A stretch of DNA of 64,000 nt from Rhodoblastus acidophilus (GCF_900187365.1 NZ_FYDG01000006.1:124001-188000), one strand, 5' to 3'; shown: positions 9,144 through 18,995, counted from the first letter of the stretch. The notes: generated by a model not told the origin, from the letters alone. Translations and numbers: made by a program.

Positions 9144-11255
9144 ATGGAGCTATATCGGCTCGCGAGATTGCGTGGCGCCTTTGAGAAACAGGAGGATGCG
9201 CACGCCGCCCTCTCTGCGCTGCTTTGGCCGCGTCTGGACGCTCTGTTCACGGAATGCAGGGCGCAAATGGCGGCGGCGCCGGAGCTGCCCGCCGATCCTG
9301 CGCAAGGCGATCTCCCGCGCCTCGCCGACGCGCTCCGCGCGCATTGGCGCGAGCTTCTGGCCACGCCAGCGAACCCGGAGGCCGCCGCGCTGCGCGCCCG
9401 CCGCCTCGGAGAAGACCAGGCGCGCCTCGGTCTCGCCTTGCCCGCCTATGTCAAGGGCCAGGGGATTGTCGCCGGCTCCCTGGTCCAGGCGATCCTTGGC
9501 CGCGGCTCGCGCGAGGCGTTGCTGGTCGGCGCGCTGCTGGAGATCGTCTTCGCGGATGTGTCGGAGAGCCTCGACGCTTACGTCTCCGGCGCCGAAACAG
9601 CCTTGCGCGAAACGGATGCCCGCGAGCTGGCGCGCGTCGTCGACACCGAGATGGACGCCTCCAACGCGGTCGCGGAGTCCCAGTCGGGCGCGATGCGCGC
9701 GATCGTCGGCGGTCTCGAAAAAATCATTCAGGAATTGAGCGGCGGCGTCACGCTGGTGCGCGATGGCGCGTCGACCGCGACGCAATCCATCGGCGCCGTC
9801 GCGGCGGCGGTGTCGCAGCTCCACGCATCGAGTCAGGAGGTGGGGCGTCAGGCCAATGCGGCGCACCAGCTGGTGACCGATGCGGTCGAACGCGCCGACG
9901 ATGCGGAGCGCCGCTTCGCGGAACTATCGTCCTGCGCCGCGCGCGTCAACGAAATCGTGACGCTGATCACCGGCATTTCCAACCAGACTAGCCTTCTTGC
10001 GCTCAACGCCTCGATCGAGGCGGCGCGCGCGGGCGAGAGCGGACGCGGCTTCGCGGTGGTCGCCACCGAGGTCAAGTCGCTGGCGCAGCGCACCAGCGCG
10101 GCGACGCGCGACATCGCCGCGCAAATCGCCGAAATCGAAACGGCCGTCCGCTCGTCGGAGGTGGCGATGACGGACGTCCGCGAGATGATCGGCCGCATCA
10201 CCGAGATCGCCGCCTCGGTCGCGCAAAGCTCGGACCAGCAGATCGGCGCGGTGCAGGAGATCGGGCAGAGCGCCAGTTCCGCCGCGCAGGGCGCCGCCCG
10301 CCTCGGCGGCAGCGTCGATTTGTTCAATGGCGCGGTGGCGGAGGCCAAAGGGACCACCGACAAGGTGGCGACGCAAGCGCGCCAGGTCAGCACGCTGTTC
10401 GAACGCCTGACCAAGCGCCTCTCCGTCACGCTTAAAAATTTCGCCGACGCGGACCAGCGCCGATTCCCGCGCTCGCCGGCGCGGATTCCCATGACGCTGG
10501 CGCTGGGCGATCGCCGCCTCGCCGGCGATGTGCTGGAAATTTCGCAAAGCTCGGCGCTCATCAACGGCCTTTCCGTTTCGCTCGAGATCGGCGCCGCCGT
10601 CGATGTCGATCTCAAGGACATCGGGCCGTTGCGCGCCCGCGTCGCCTCCGCCGATTTCGGCTATCGGCTGCAGTTCATCGAAAAGCCGGCGCCGACGGAG
10701 GCGGCGCTGAAAACCCTGATGCAACGCCTCCAGGCGAAGGAGAAGGCGTTGCGCGAGATCGTCGCCGCGCGCGCCGCGATGATCGCGTCGGCCTTCGAAC
10801 GGGATATGGATGCCGGAGCGATTTCCGAAGCGGATCTGTTCGACGTGAATTATGCGCCGATTCCGGGAACCGATCCCCAGCAATATCGCAACCGCGCGCT
10901 GGACTATCTCGACCGGACTCTTCCCGATTTGCAGGAGCCGATCCTCATTCTTGACTCGGCGATCGTCTTTTCGGCGGCGGTCGACCGCAACGGCTATCTT
11001 CCCGTTCACAACAAGAAATATTCCGCGCCCCAGGGCGCCGATCCCGTTTGGAACAACGCCAATTGCCGCAACCGACGCATTTTCGACGACATGACAGGAT
11101 TGCTCGCCGCCCGCAACACCGCCGAATGTCTCAGCCAGACCTATCCCCGCGATCTCGGCGGCGGCTGGCTGGAGCTGATCAAGGACATCTCGGCGCCGAT
11201 TTTTGTGCGCGGCAAGCATTGGGGCGGTCTGCGCATGGGCGCGCAGATCGCCTGA
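9144..11255 (+). CDS. soluble methyl-accepting chemotaxis protein with protoglobin-like N-terminus and PilZ-like domain
   Basis: 703 residues from ATG 9144 (GGGGTGAG upstream); no transmembrane segment. Residues ~20-130 look like a globin-coupled sensor fold (HWRELL at 67-72, [14 protein letters not shown] at 93-106). The aligned proximal-His position (IHLRIGL in HemAT) is Gln92, so haem binding is doubtful. Residues ~200-430 are the MCP signalling region with hairpin tip [20 protein letters not shown]. From ~440 a PilZ-like segment has RRFPR but the second motif is degenerate (EISQSSA). The C-terminus ([18 protein letters not shown] ... [17 protein letters not shown]) is a tail seen in some alphaproteobacterial MCPs. 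It likely signals to the CheA encoded here. Confidence 0.88.
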   Translation: MELYRLARLRGAFEKQEDAHAALSALLWPRLDALFTECRAQMAAAPELPADPAQGDLPRLADALRAHWRELLATPANPEAAALRARRLGEDQARLGLALPAYVKGQGIVAGSLVQAILGRGSREALLVGALLEIVFADVSESLDAYVSGAETALRETDARELARVVDTEMDASNAVAESQSGAMRAIVGGLEKIIQELSGGVTLVRDGASTATQSIGAVAAAVSQLHASSQEVGRQANAAHQLVTDAVERADDAERRFAELSSCAARVNEIVTLITGISNQTSLLALNASIEAARAGESGRGFAVVATEVKSLAQRTSAATRDIAAQIAEIETAVRSSEVAMTDVREMIGRITEIAASVAQSSDQQIGAVQEIGQSASSAAQGAARLGGSVDLFNGAVAEAKGTTDKVATQARQVSTLFERLTKRLSVTLKNFADADQRRFPRSPARIPMTLALGDRRLAGDVLEISQSSALINGLSVSLEIGAAVDVDLKDIGPLRARVASADFGYRLQFIEKPAPTEAALKTLMQRLQAKEKALREIVAARAAMIASAFERDMDAGAISEADLFDVNYAPIPGTDPQQYRNRALDYLDRTLPDLQEPILILDSAIVFSAAVDRNGYLPVHNKKYSAPQGADPVWNNANCRNRRIFDDMTGLLAARNTAECLSQTYPRDLGGGWLELIKDISAPIFVRGKHWGGLRMGAQIA

Positions 11256-11307
11256 AGCGAGCCGTCACAACCGCAACGCGATCGCGGTCGCCGGATAAAG
11301 ACAGGAG

Positions 11308-11335
11308 CGCGCGCGGGCCAGACGGGCCGCGCGCG
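11308..11335. terminator. GC-rich hairpin between convergent genes
   Basis: A 9-bp perfect stem (CGCGCGCGG / CCGCGCGCG) with a 10-base loop lies between the convergent chemoreceptor gene and the minus-strand operon end. There is no T tract on either side, so it may act as a stalling or bidirectional terminator; function is inferred from position only. Confidence 0.4.
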
Positions 11336-11342
11336 TTCACGG

Positions 11343-11777
11343 TCAGGCGCGCGCGGCCCGGACGGCCGGACGCAGCCGCGCGTCGGCCAGCGCGGAGGCG
11401 AAACGCATCGGCACGTCCTCGGGCGCGCCGGGCGTGTCGAGCGTCAGATGGTGAATGTCGATGGCGGCGCGGGACGCGTCGAGTTGCAGCCTGAACAGCG
11501 CGGTGGCGCCGCGCCAGCGAAACTCCATTCCCAGCGAGACGCGGGGCGGCGCGTGCCATTGCACGTCGGCTTCGGCGGCGCAGGCGTAGCGCAGCGCGCC
11601 CTGCTTGAAATAGAGTTCGGCCGAGGAGTGGATCAAATCCTCGAGATTGGCGTCGCGATGGCCATGAACATAGCCGATCAGATCGATGACGTTGACCATG
11701 CGCAATTCCGTCGCGACTTCGGCGAGGGCTTCCGCCAAGGCCTGCTCGCACGCGTGCGGAATAGGTGTCGCCCTCAT
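11343..11777 (-). CDS. conserved hypothetical, last gene of the motA-flhB operon
   Basis: 144 residues with ATG overlapping the flhB stop (ATGA), so translation is probably coupled. No family recognised. Visible features: helical start (ACEQALAEALAEVATELRMV), NVIDLIGYVHGHRDANLEDL, and a beta-rich half (LGMEFRWRGATALFRLQLDA, IDIHHLTLDTPG). No signal peptide or membrane segment. Tight coupling suggests a role in export or switch function, but none can be assigned. Confidence 0.7.
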   Translation of the reverse strand: MRATPIPHACEQALAEALAEVATELRMVNVIDLIGYVHGHRDANLEDLIHSSAELYFKQGALRYACAAEADVQWHAPPRVSLGMEFRWRGATALFRLQLDASRAAIDIHHLTLDTPGAPEDVPMRFASALADARLRPAVRAARA

Positions 11778-12865
11778 GAAATACGCCCCTGTTTCTGGAC
11801 CGATGCGCCGGTCCGATTGAGAAAGTGAATCAATTCCGCGATGACGCGGTAGAATTCCGCGGGGATCATCATGTCGATCTCGACACGGTCGTACATGGAC
11901 CTTGCGAGAGCCTTGTCTTCGATCACCGGAATGTCATGCGCTTCGGCGATCTCCCTGATCTTGAGCGCGATCAGGTCCTGGCCCTTGGCGACCACCTTCG
12001 GCGCGCCGCCTTCCTCACGCACATATCTCAAGGCGATGGCGTAATGGGTAGGATTTGCGATCACCATGGTCGCCGTGGGCACGGCGGCCATCATGCGCTT
12101 GCGCACGCGCGCCAGGGCGATCGAGCGCTGGCGCGCCTTGACCATCGGGTCGCCCTGTATCTGTTTCATCTCGTCCTTCACGTCCTGGCGGGACATGCGC
12201 AGGTCGCGTTTCCAATGAATGCGCGTCCACACCAGATCGAAGGCGGCGAGGACGAAGACGGCGAGCGTGACGCCGCCGAGCAGGCGGCGCCCGACGTCGA
12301 GAATATGGTCGGCGAGACCCGCCGGGTCGGACTGGATGGTGGCGATGGCCGCGCCGATCTCGCTCCGGATCAGGAAGAAGGCCACCAATCCCACGATCAG
12401 CAGTTTGACGACGCTCTTGAGCAATTCCGTCAGGCCGCGCACGGAGAAAACCCGGGACCAGCCGGACAGCGGCGAGACGCGGCTCCAGTCGGGCGCGAGG
12501 CGCGACGGATTGAGCTGGGGGGCGTGCTGCCCGAAAGTCGACACCAGCGCCATCGCGATAATGAGCACGACGGCGGGCAGAAGAAATTGCCCCATCGCAG
12601 TCATCGTCGCGTCGATGAGATGGACCGCGTTGCGTCCTGCGCCGATCTGATATTGGCCGCTCTGGTCCAGCAGGTTCTGCAAGACCGCGATCAGCGGCCC
12701 GGCGCCGGAGCGCAGGAAGAAGATGAAGAACAGTAAGGCCGCGAGCAGCGCCGCAAAGCTGGTCACCTCTTGCGAATGCGGCGTGTTGCCCTCCTCGATG
12801 GAGTCGTGCAGCCGCTTCTCTGTCGGTTCTTCGGTCTGGCTTTCTTTATCGGGCTTGTCGGACAT
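11774..12865 (-). CDS. flhB: flagellar export switch protein FlhB
   Basis: 363 residues with four transmembrane helices and a cytoplasmic C-terminal domain. FlhB switches export specificity from rod/hook to filament substrates after self-cleavage at NPTH; the motif is intact here (MVIANPTHYAIALRY). The N-terminus (MSDKPDKESQTEEPTEKRLH) and RQDVKDEMKQIQGDPMVKAR are standard. It lies 142 bases downstream of fliG and overlaps the following hypothetical by four bases. Confidence 0.96.
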   Translation of the reverse strand: MSDKPDKESQTEEPTEKRLHDSIEEGNTPHSQEVTSFAALLAALLFFIFFLRSGAGPLIAVLQNLLDQSGQYQIGAGRNAVHLIDATMTAMGQFLLPAVVLIIAMALVSTFGQHAPQLNPSRLAPDWSRVSPLSGWSRVFSVRGLTELLKSVVKLLIVGLVAFFLIRSEIGAAIATIQSDPAGLADHILDVGRRLLGGVTLAVFVLAAFDLVWTRIHWKRDLRMSRQDVKDEMKQIQGDPMVKARQRSIALARVRKRMMAAVPTATMVIANPTHYAIALRYVREEGGAPKVVAKGQDLIALKIREIAEAHDIPVIEDKALARSMYDRVEIDMMIPAEFYRVIAELIHFLNRTGASVQKQGRIS

Positions 12866-13007
12866 GGAGGCCTGCGAAGGCGCGCGCGCCTGATCGAACG
12901 GTCTGAAAATCGGCGTGGCGGTCCGCAGGTCGAACGGCGGGCGTCAGCCGTCCCTTTCGCCGACCTGCGTTGCGGTCTCCGGTTGGCCGGAGACGACGGC
13001 GCCGAGA

Positions 13008-14069
13008 CTATTCGTACACGGCGTCGCTCTCTCCGCTCGAATGGATCTCGATCTCGTTGCGTTCGGCCATTTCCAGCACGGCATCCGCAATGGCCCGGCG
13101 CGCCTTGAGCACGTCGCGCTGCTGCGCCGGCCCGCCGGTGTTGAGTTCGCTCTCCACCATGCGACGGGCGCGGGCGCCCATCGAGGACAGGATCATTTCG
13201 CGGAAGGTCGGGTCGGTGCCCTTCAGCGCCAGCACCACGCGATCGGCGGGCACCTTGTCGAACACGGCGGTGCGCGCCTTGGACGACAGCTTCGCGATGT
13301 CTTCGAACGTGAACATCAGGCCGCGCAGGGTCTCGGCGTCCTTGGGGCGGTCCTCGGCCAGAGCGTTCAGCACGTCCTCGATCTGGTCGCGCTCCATTTT
13401 GTTGATGATGTCCGCGATCTTGGAATGGGTGTCGCCGCCGGTGTTGCGCGCGACATTGAGCAGCAGATCCTCCTGCATGGTCCGCTCCAGCAGCCGCATC
13501 ATCGGGTCCATCACCGGGCGCGGCGACAGCATGCGCTTCATCAGGTTGTTGCGCAATTCGCGCGGCGTCAGCGCCATCACCTTGGCGGCGGCGCCCGACG
13601 AGAGTTTCGACAGCACGAAGGAGAAAGTCTGCGGATGCTCCTTCTGCAAATAGCCGGCGAGCGCGGCCTCGGGCGCGGCGGACAGGCGGTCCCACATCGC
13701 CTTGTTGGAATTGCCGAGCACGTCGGACAGGATTTCCGCCGCCTCGTCGTCGGGCAGGGCGCCGGCGAGCAGGCCTTCGGCGGAGCCGGCCGAGCCCAGC
13801 AGGTCGGCGCCGGCGGTGAACTGTTCGGTGAAATCGGAGATCAGATGCTCGATGGTCGCGGGATTGACCGAGCCAAGTTCGGCGGCGGCGCGGGTGACCT
13901 GGCGCAGTTCGAGCGGGTCGAGCCGCTTGAGCAGCCGCCCGGCGACCTGCTTGTCCATGGCGAGCAGCAGGGCGGCCACCTTTTCGGCGCCGAACAGCGG
14001 GCGCGCGACGGCGCCCGCGCGATACGGCGCGGGGTAGCGCCCGCCGTCTTCAGTTGAAGGCGTCTGCAT
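13008..14069 (-). CDS. fliG: flagellar motor switch protein FliG
   Basis: 353 residues. FliG forms the C-ring face that contacts FliF and generates torque with MotA. Features: LFGAEKVAALLLAMDKQVAG at the N-terminus, LRGLMFTFEDIAKLSSKART and LALKGTDPTFREMILSSMG with the charged torque helix toward the C-terminus. The start overlaps the fliN 3' end by 20 bases. Gene order motA-fliM-fliN-fliG is the rhizobial arrangement. Confidence 0.96.
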   Translation of the reverse strand: MQTPSTEDGGRYPAPYRAGAVARPLFGAEKVAALLLAMDKQVAGRLLKRLDPLELRQVTRAAAELGSVNPATIEHLISDFTEQFTAGADLLGSAGSAEGLLAGALPDDEAAEILSDVLGNSNKAMWDRLSAAPEAALAGYLQKEHPQTFSFVLSKLSSGAAAKVMALTPRELRNNLMKRMLSPRPVMDPMMRLLERTMQEDLLLNVARNTGGDTHSKIADIINKMERDQIEDVLNALAEDRPKDAETLRGLMFTFEDIAKLSSKARTAVFDKVPADRVVLALKGTDPTFREMILSSMGARARRMVESELNTGGPAQQRDVLKARRAIADAVLEMAERNEIEIHSSGESDAVYE

Positions 14070-14385
14070 CCGCTGAGCCCACGATTTCCGTTAAGGAGAC
14101 GCCGAAGCGCGAATTGTCTTCGTCGACAACGACCACTTCGCCGCGCGCGACAATGCGGCCGTTGACCACGACATTGACCGGCTCGCCGACCCTCTGGTCG
14201 AGCGCGACCACGGCGCCGCGTCCGAGTTTCATCAGATGGGCGACCGGCATTTTGGCGGAGCCGAGCACCACCTGCACGGTCACGGGAATGCGCAGGATCG
14301 CGTCATGCCGGGTGAGGTCGGGGTCGATGCTGGCAGGCTGCGGTTCAGGCGGCGGAGCTGGCGTGAAATCTTCTGTGTCGGTCAT
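14050..14385 (-). CDS. fliN: flagellar motor switch protein FliN
   Basis: 111 residues from ATG 14385 (MTDTEDFTPAPPPEPQ). A Pro-rich lead is followed by the SpoA domain: LRIPVTVQVVLGSAKMPVAH, LKLGRGAVVALDQRVGEPV, VNGRIVARGEVVVVDEDNSR. FliN forms the lower C-ring and binds FliH and CheY signals through FliM. The longer frame up to 14526 would run into fliM and is not used. The gap to fliM is 23 bases. Confidence 0.95.
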   Translation of the reverse strand: MTDTEDFTPAPPPEPQPASIDPDLTRHDAILRIPVTVQVVLGSAKMPVAHLMKLGRGAVVALDQRVGEPVNVVVNGRIVARGEVVVVDEDNSRFGVSLTEIVGSADADAFN

Positions 14386-14408
14386 GGCGTGCTCGGCGTT
14401 GGGGAGAT

Positions 14409-15356
14409 TCAGGCGATTTCGCTTGCGGCGGCGGATTTGAGGAATTGCGCCAGCGGCATTTCCTCGATGTTGACGCGGTCGGCGATCTTGAGAGTGTAGA
14501 GGCCCTTCGCCTGGCCCAGTTCGCACCAGAACAAGGGCTGGTTCTTGCAGTCGAAACGAACCTGGGTCAGCGCGCTGGGCTTGAGCGGAACGACGTCGCC
14601 GACCTTCCAGTCGGAGACCTCGCCGAGCGTGGCGTCATATTCGTCGAGGACGCCGGTGATCTTGACTTCGGCCTTCTGCACGCCCTCGCGCATCATCTTC
14701 AGCCAGCGCGGATCGCTGGCGGAGCCGTCGCTCGATAGGTCGCGCGCCAGTTTCTGCCGGATCGGCGTCAGCGCCGGTTGCGGAATCACGACGAACATCT
14801 GTCCGCCGATGTCCATGGCCTGGATCAGGATCTTGGCGATCACCGCCAGCACGTTGCGGCGGCCCATGATGGTGAAGTCCATGCGCGTTTCCACGCGCTC
14901 CAGCCGGAAGGAGGTTTCGATCACCGGGCCGAAGGCGGAGCGCAGCGATTCCGAGGCGATCTCGAACACCGTCTGCGCGACGCGCGTCTCCAGGGTCGAG
15001 AACGGCCGGTCCTCCTCATAGGGCGCCTCCTGCGCATCGCCGCCGAGCAGAACCTCCATCAAGGAGAAAATGCAGCGTCGGTCGAGACCGACCAGAATGC
15101 GCGCGTCGAGCTCGGGCGAATAGAAGATCGCCGCGATCGAGCCGTCATAGGCGTCGAGCGCATCCCAGACGTGGTCGGTGGAGATCGAATTCACGAAGCA
15201 GGAGACTACGGCCGGCGCGTAGGGGCGGATGCCCTCGGCGCAGGACGCCGCGAGCCGGTCGAAGATCATGGTGAGCATCGGCAGACGCTCGACCGTCAAT
15301 CCGGGATTGTCGAGAAGCTTGTCCGCCGCTCCGCGCGGCTCCGTCGTCGTGTTCAT
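14409..15356 (-). CDS. fliM: flagellar motor switch protein FliM
   Basis: 315 residues. FliM links FliG to FliN and binds phospho-CheY. The middle domain (LPMLTMIFDRLAASCAEGI ... SCFVNSISTDHVWDALDAYD) and the C-terminal SpoA domain (EVKITGVLDEYDATLGEVSD ... KNQPLFWCELGQ) are clear. The N-terminal CheY-binding EIDAL-type peptide of enteric FliM is not obvious, as in related rhizobial FliM. Start lies three bases after the motA stop. Confidence 0.95.
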   Translation of the reverse strand: MNTTTEPRGAADKLLDNPGLTVERLPMLTMIFDRLAASCAEGIRPYAPAVVSCFVNSISTDHVWDALDAYDGSIAAIFYSPELDARILVGLDRRCIFSLMEVLLGGDAQEAPYEEDRPFSTLETRVAQTVFEIASESLRSAFGPVIETSFRLERVETRMDFTIMGRRNVLAVIAKILIQAMDIGGQMFVVIPQPALTPIRQKLARDLSSDGSASDPRWLKMMREGVQKAEVKITGVLDEYDATLGEVSDWKVGDVVPLKPSALTQVRFDCKNQPLFWCELGQAKGLYTLKIADRVNIEEMPLAQFLKSAAASEIA

Positions 15357-15359
15357 GGA

Positions 15360-16229
15360 TCAGGCCGCCGCTTTTTCGCCGCCGCCGGTGGTCTCGCTTT
15401 CGACCTCGTCGATGGTCGGGCGCTCCTTGGCGGGAATGGTTTTGCGGCCGAATTCGACCGCGATCTGCGGCATGGCGCCGTTCATGTAGGCGAGCAGGGT
15501 CTGCTTCACCAGCACGAACTGGCGCAGCGCCTTGGTCCGCGTCGCTTTGATCAGGCTGGCGAGCGGGGAGACGAGGCCGTAGGAGGCGAAAATGCCGGAG
15601 AACGTGCCGACCAGCGCCGAGCCGATCAGACCGCCGAGCACTTCCGGGCCTTGGTCCAGCGCGCCCATGGCGTGAATGATGCCGAGCACCGCCGCGACAA
15701 TGCCGAGCGCCGGCAGGCCGTCGCCGACGCTGGTCAGCGCGTTGTAGGGCTTGAGCTTGTCATAGGTCAGCGTCTGGATTTCCTCGTCCATCAGCGCCTC
15801 GATTTCGAAGGAGCGCGCCGTGCCGATGATGATGAGCCGGCAATAGTCGCAGATGAAGTTGCACAGCAGCTTGTTGCCGAGGATTTTCGGATGGGCCTGG
15901 AAGATCACCGATTCGCCGGGATTGTCGATATGCGCCTCGACCTCGCCGCGCGACTTGCCGCGCATCTCGCGCATCAGGGCGTGCAACAGGGATAGAAGGT
16001 CCAGGAAGTCCTTCTGTTTCGGGCCTTTGCCCAGAATGGCCTCCATGATGGCGCCGCCGGAATCCTTGATGACGGGCATGGGATTTTGCAGAACGAAAAT
16101 GCCCAGCGCCGCGCCGCCGAGGATCAGGAATTCATAGGGCTGCATCAATGCATGCAGATGGCCGCCGATGGCGACGTAGCCGCCGAGCATGCAGCCCATG
16201 GATATGGCCAAGCCAATGACGAAATTCAC
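15360..16229 (-). CDS. motA: flagellar stator protein MotA
   Basis: 289 residues with four transmembrane segments (e.g. IGLAISMGCMLGGYVAIGG and LPALGIVAAVLGIIHAMGAL). MotA pairs with MotB (encoded at 56487) as the proton-driven stator. The large cytoplasmic loop with ILGNKLLCNFICDYCRLIII and the ASYGLVSPLASLI region are typical. It is the first gene of the minus-strand operon and is divergent from flgF. Confidence 0.96.
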   Translation of the reverse strand: MNFVIGLAISMGCMLGGYVAIGGHLHALMQPYEFLILGGAALGIFVLQNPMPVIKDSGGAIMEAILGKGPKQKDFLDLLSLLHALMREMRGKSRGEVEAHIDNPGESVIFQAHPKILGNKLLCNFICDYCRLIIIGTARSFEIEALMDEEIQTLTYDKLKPYNALTSVGDGLPALGIVAAVLGIIHAMGALDQGPEVLGGLIGSALVGTFSGIFASYGLVSPLASLIKATRTKALRQFVLVKQTLLAYMNGAMPQIAVEFGRKTIPAKERPTIDEVESETTGGGEKAAA

Positions 16230-16394
16230 GAGCGCTCTCCGCTTGCCGAAGCTTGAGCCCCATTAGTGCTTTGTCGGGCTTGCGTGAGGCTGGCGCCTAA
16301 CATCGCGGCGCCACGAGTCAGCCTCGCGCCAGCGCCGATGGTTAAGGATCGGTTGCCTACCAGGTTTCCTTTTTCATCTTGTGCGGACTTTCCG
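16230..16394. promoter_or_regulatory. divergent promoter region motA / flgF
   Basis: 165 bases between two divergent operons must hold two promoters. It contains inverted-repeat-rich sequence (GGCGCC near 16298 and again near 16310) and GGTTAAGGATC close to the flgF side. No confident sigma factor consensus was recognised. Confidence 0.45.
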
Positions 16395-17120
16395 ATGCAA
16401 TCTGGTCTCTATGTCGCTATTTCGGGACAGGCGGCGCTGCAGAAGCGCCTGGACACGGTCGCCCAGAACATCGCCAACGTGAACACCGCCGGCTATCGCG
16501 CCGAGGAGGTCAGCTTTTCGACGCTGCTGTCGCGCGCGGGCCCGACGCCTGTCGCCTTCGCCGTCACGGGCGACAACTACATCTCGCGCAACACGGGCGA
16601 TCTCACCCGCACCGGCGACCCGCTCGACATCGCGGTGCGCGGCTCCGGCTTCTTCGCCATCAAGACGCCCGAGGGGATCGCCTATACCCGCGACGGGCGT
16701 TTGCACATGGATGCGAATGGCTCGCTGCTGACGGTGAACAATTATCCCATCCTCGACGCCGGCGGCTCCGCCATCCTGCTTGACGGCAGCGCCGGGCCGC
16801 CGTTGATCGCCTCCGACGGCATGATCAGCCAGAACGGCCGCCAGGTCGGCGCCGTCGGCCTCTACCAGCTCGATCCCCAGGCGCAGCTCAGCCGCGCGGA
16901 CAATTCGGCGGTGCGATCCGACCGCCCCGCCACGCCCGTGCTCGATTTCAACAACAATGGCGTGTTGCAGGGCATGGTCGAGGGCTCGAACGTCAATCCG
17001 ATCCTCGAACTGACGCACATGATCACGATCCAGCGCAATTTCGAGAGCGCCAACAACGCCATCCAGAGCACCGAGAGCAATTTCAACGACGCCATCAAGA
17101 GCCTGGGGTCGCCGACGTGA
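16395..17120 (+). CDS. flgF: flagellar basal-body rod protein FlgF
   Basis: 241 residues from ATG 16395, giving the classic rod N-terminus MQSGLYVAISGQAALQKRLD with VAQNIANVNTAGYRAE. Downstream are the FlgE/F/G body (DIAVRGSGFFAIKTPEG, YTRDGRLHMDANGSL) and the C-terminal SNVNPILELTHMITIQRNFE. FlgF is a proximal rod subunit. An upstream in-frame start at 16266 exists but disagrees with the family. flgF leads the flgF-fliI operon, a rhizobial order. Confidence 0.96.
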   Translation: MQSGLYVAISGQAALQKRLDTVAQNIANVNTAGYRAEEVSFSTLLSRAGPTPVAFAVTGDNYISRNTGDLTRTGDPLDIAVRGSGFFAIKTPEGIAYTRDGRLHMDANGSLLTVNNYPILDAGGSAILLDGSAGPPLIASDGMISQNGRQVGAVGLYQLDPQAQLSRADNSAVRSDRPATPVLDFNNNGVLQGMVEGSNVNPILELTHMITIQRNFESANNAIQSTESNFNDAIKSLGSPT

Positions 17121-17139
17121 CCGGCGCCGACGGGAGGCG

Positions 17140-18480
17140 ATGATGGACGCTCTGGAACTTCTGCAGCGCGAAGTGCTCGAGGCCGATCTGCGGCTCGATC
17201 CCGTGCGCGTCGGCGGCGTGGTGACGGAGGTCGGACCCTCCGCCTATCGCGTTTCCGGCCTGTCGCGCTATTTGAAACTCGGCGATGTCGTCGCGCTCGA
17301 CGTCAACGGCCGGCCCTCTCCGGGCGAGGTTGTCAAGATCGACGTCTCCGGCGTCACCGTGAAATCCTTCGACCGGCGCGTCGAAAGCGGCGTCGGCCAT
17401 CTCGCGTTTCGCGCCCGGCCTTTGCGCCTGAAGCCGCATCGGTCCTGGAAGGGGCGCGTCATCAATGCGCTGGGCGCGCCGGTCGATGGCCTCGGGCCGC
17501 TGATCGAAGGCGAGCGCTCGCAGCCGATCGACGCGGAGCCGCCGCCGGCCATGCGGCGGGAGCGCGTGCAAAAACCGATTCGGAGCGGCGTGCGCGTCAT
17601 CGATTTCTTCACCCCGCTTTGCGCGGGGCAGCGCATCGGCATTTTCGCCGGCTCGGGCGTCGGCAAGTCGACGTTGCTGGCCATGCTGGCGGGGTCGCCG
17701 GGTTTCGACAGCGTGGTGATCGCGCTGGTCGGCGAGCGCGGCCGCGAAGTGCGCGAATTTCTCGACGAGGCGCTGGGAGCCAACCGCAAGCTGGCGATCA
17801 CCGTGGTCTCCACCGCCGACGAAAGCGCGATGATGCGCCGCCTCGCGCCCAAGACCGCCATGACCGTGGCGGAATATTTGCGCGATCAGGGCGAGTCGGT
17901 GCTGCTGATCGTCGACTCGATCACCCGTTTCGCCCATGCCGCGCGCGACGTCGCGCTGGCGGCCGGCGAGCCGGCGGTGGCCCGCGGCTACGCGCCCAGC
18001 GTGTTCAGCGAACTGCCCAAGCTGCTGGAGCGCGCCGGTCCTGGCGAGATCGGCGGCGGCGCCATCACCGGCGTGTTTTCCGTTCTGGTCGATGGCGACG
18101 ATCACAACGATCCCGTCGCCGACAATATTCGCGGCACGCTCGACGGCCATATCGTGCTGGACCGCGCCATCGCCGACCAGGCCCGCTATCCCGCTGTCAA
18201 CGTGCTGACCTCGGTGTCGCGGCTCGCCCACCATGTCTGGACCAAGGAGCAGCGCGCGCTGGTGATGAAGCTGCGGTCCATGATCGCGCGCTTCGAATCC
18301 TCGCGCGATCTGCGGCTGATGGGCGGCTATCAGGCGGGGTCGGATCCGCTGATGGATCAGGCGGTCGGGTTCGCGCCGAAAATCTACGAGGCGATGAACC
18401 AGGCGCGCGACGATCCCCCAAGTTTTGACGCGTTCCGCGAACTTGCCAATGCGCTGCAGTCGGACAAGCCGGCCGCGTGA
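17140..18480 (+). CDS. fliI: flagellum-specific ATPase FliI
   Basis: 446 residues. FliI energises early export steps with FliH and FliJ. The Walker A loop GSGVGKST is at residues 171-178, Walker B is in SVLLIVDSITRFAHAARDV, and the conserved LPKLLERAG and RYPAVNVLTSVSRL segments follow. Two adjacent ATG codons (17140, 17143) are possible starts behind GGGAGGCG. It lies 19 bases after flgF; fliH is in the distant fliF operon. Confidence 0.97.
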   Translation: MMDALELLQREVLEADLRLDPVRVGGVVTEVGPSAYRVSGLSRYLKLGDVVALDVNGRPSPGEVVKIDVSGVTVKSFDRRVESGVGHLAFRARPLRLKPHRSWKGRVINALGAPVDGLGPLIEGERSQPIDAEPPPAMRRERVQKPIRSGVRVIDFFTPLCAGQRIGIFAGSGVGKSTLLAMLAGSPGFDSVVIALVGERGREVREFLDEALGANRKLAITVVSTADESAMMRRLAPKTAMTVAEYLRDQGESVLLIVDSITRFAHAARDVALAAGEPAVARGYAPSVFSELPKLLERAGPGEIGGGAITGVFSVLVDGDDHNDPVADNIRGTLDGHIVLDRAIADQARYPAVNVLTSVSRLAHHVWTKEQRALVMKLRSMIARFESSRDLRLMGGYQAGSDPLMDQAVGFAPKIYEAMNQARDDPPSFDAFRELANALQSDKPAA

Positions 18481-18518
18481 TTCAATCGGCCGGAACAGCC
18501 GGCGAAAGGAGAAGCGAG

Positions 18519-18995
18519 ATGATGAGCGACTGGGCGCTCAAAGGCATAGGCGTGGCTTGCGCCGCGGGGTCGGTGTGTTTCGCCGCCTATATGTTCAATC
18601 ATCAGGGGGAGGCGCCGCGCGTCTGGGCGATGGAGGAATTCCGCCTGTTCGCGCAGCCTAATCGCGTCCGCGCGGTCGAGGCGGCCGTGAGGAGCCTGCC
18701 GGCGCAAAACGATCCGCGCCGCACCGGCAGAGTTCTCGAAATCGACATGACGCCGATCGGCGCCACCCAGATTCGCGCGTCCGCCAAGAGCGACAGCGCG
18801 CCGCGCCGCGATCTGCGCATTGTCGAACTCAATTCGGACAGCGCGCTGCTGGAGACGACCGAGGGCTATCGCCGCATTCAGGTGGGCGACGAACTGCCAG
18901 AAATCGGCAAGATCATCGCCATCCGGCGCATGGCGGAATACTGGATCGTTGTGGCGAGCCTGAGGTCGCTGGCGCAGGCGGCGCCGGCGGAGTAG
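18519..18995 (+). CDS. conserved membrane-anchored protein downstream of fliI
   Basis: 158 residues from ATG 18519, preceded by AAAGGAGAAG; an in-frame GTG at 18477 overlapping the fliI stop is less likely. One N-terminal transmembrane segment (WALKGIGVACAAGSVCFAAY). The C-terminal half (RDLRIVELNSDSALLETTEG, YRRIQVGDELPEIGKIIAIR) resembles the small beta domain of PilP/GspC-type proteins, which sit in the periplasm and link membrane complexes. That resemblance is by eye; function in the flagellum is unknown. Confidence 0.65.
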   Translation: MMSDWALKGIGVACAAGSVCFAAYMFNHQGEAPRVWAMEEFRLFAQPNRVRAVEAAVRSLPAQNDPRRTGRVLEIDMTPIGATQIRASAKSDSAPRRDLRIVELNSDSALLETTEGYRRIQVGDELPEIGKIIAIRRMAEYWIVVASLRSLAQAAPAE

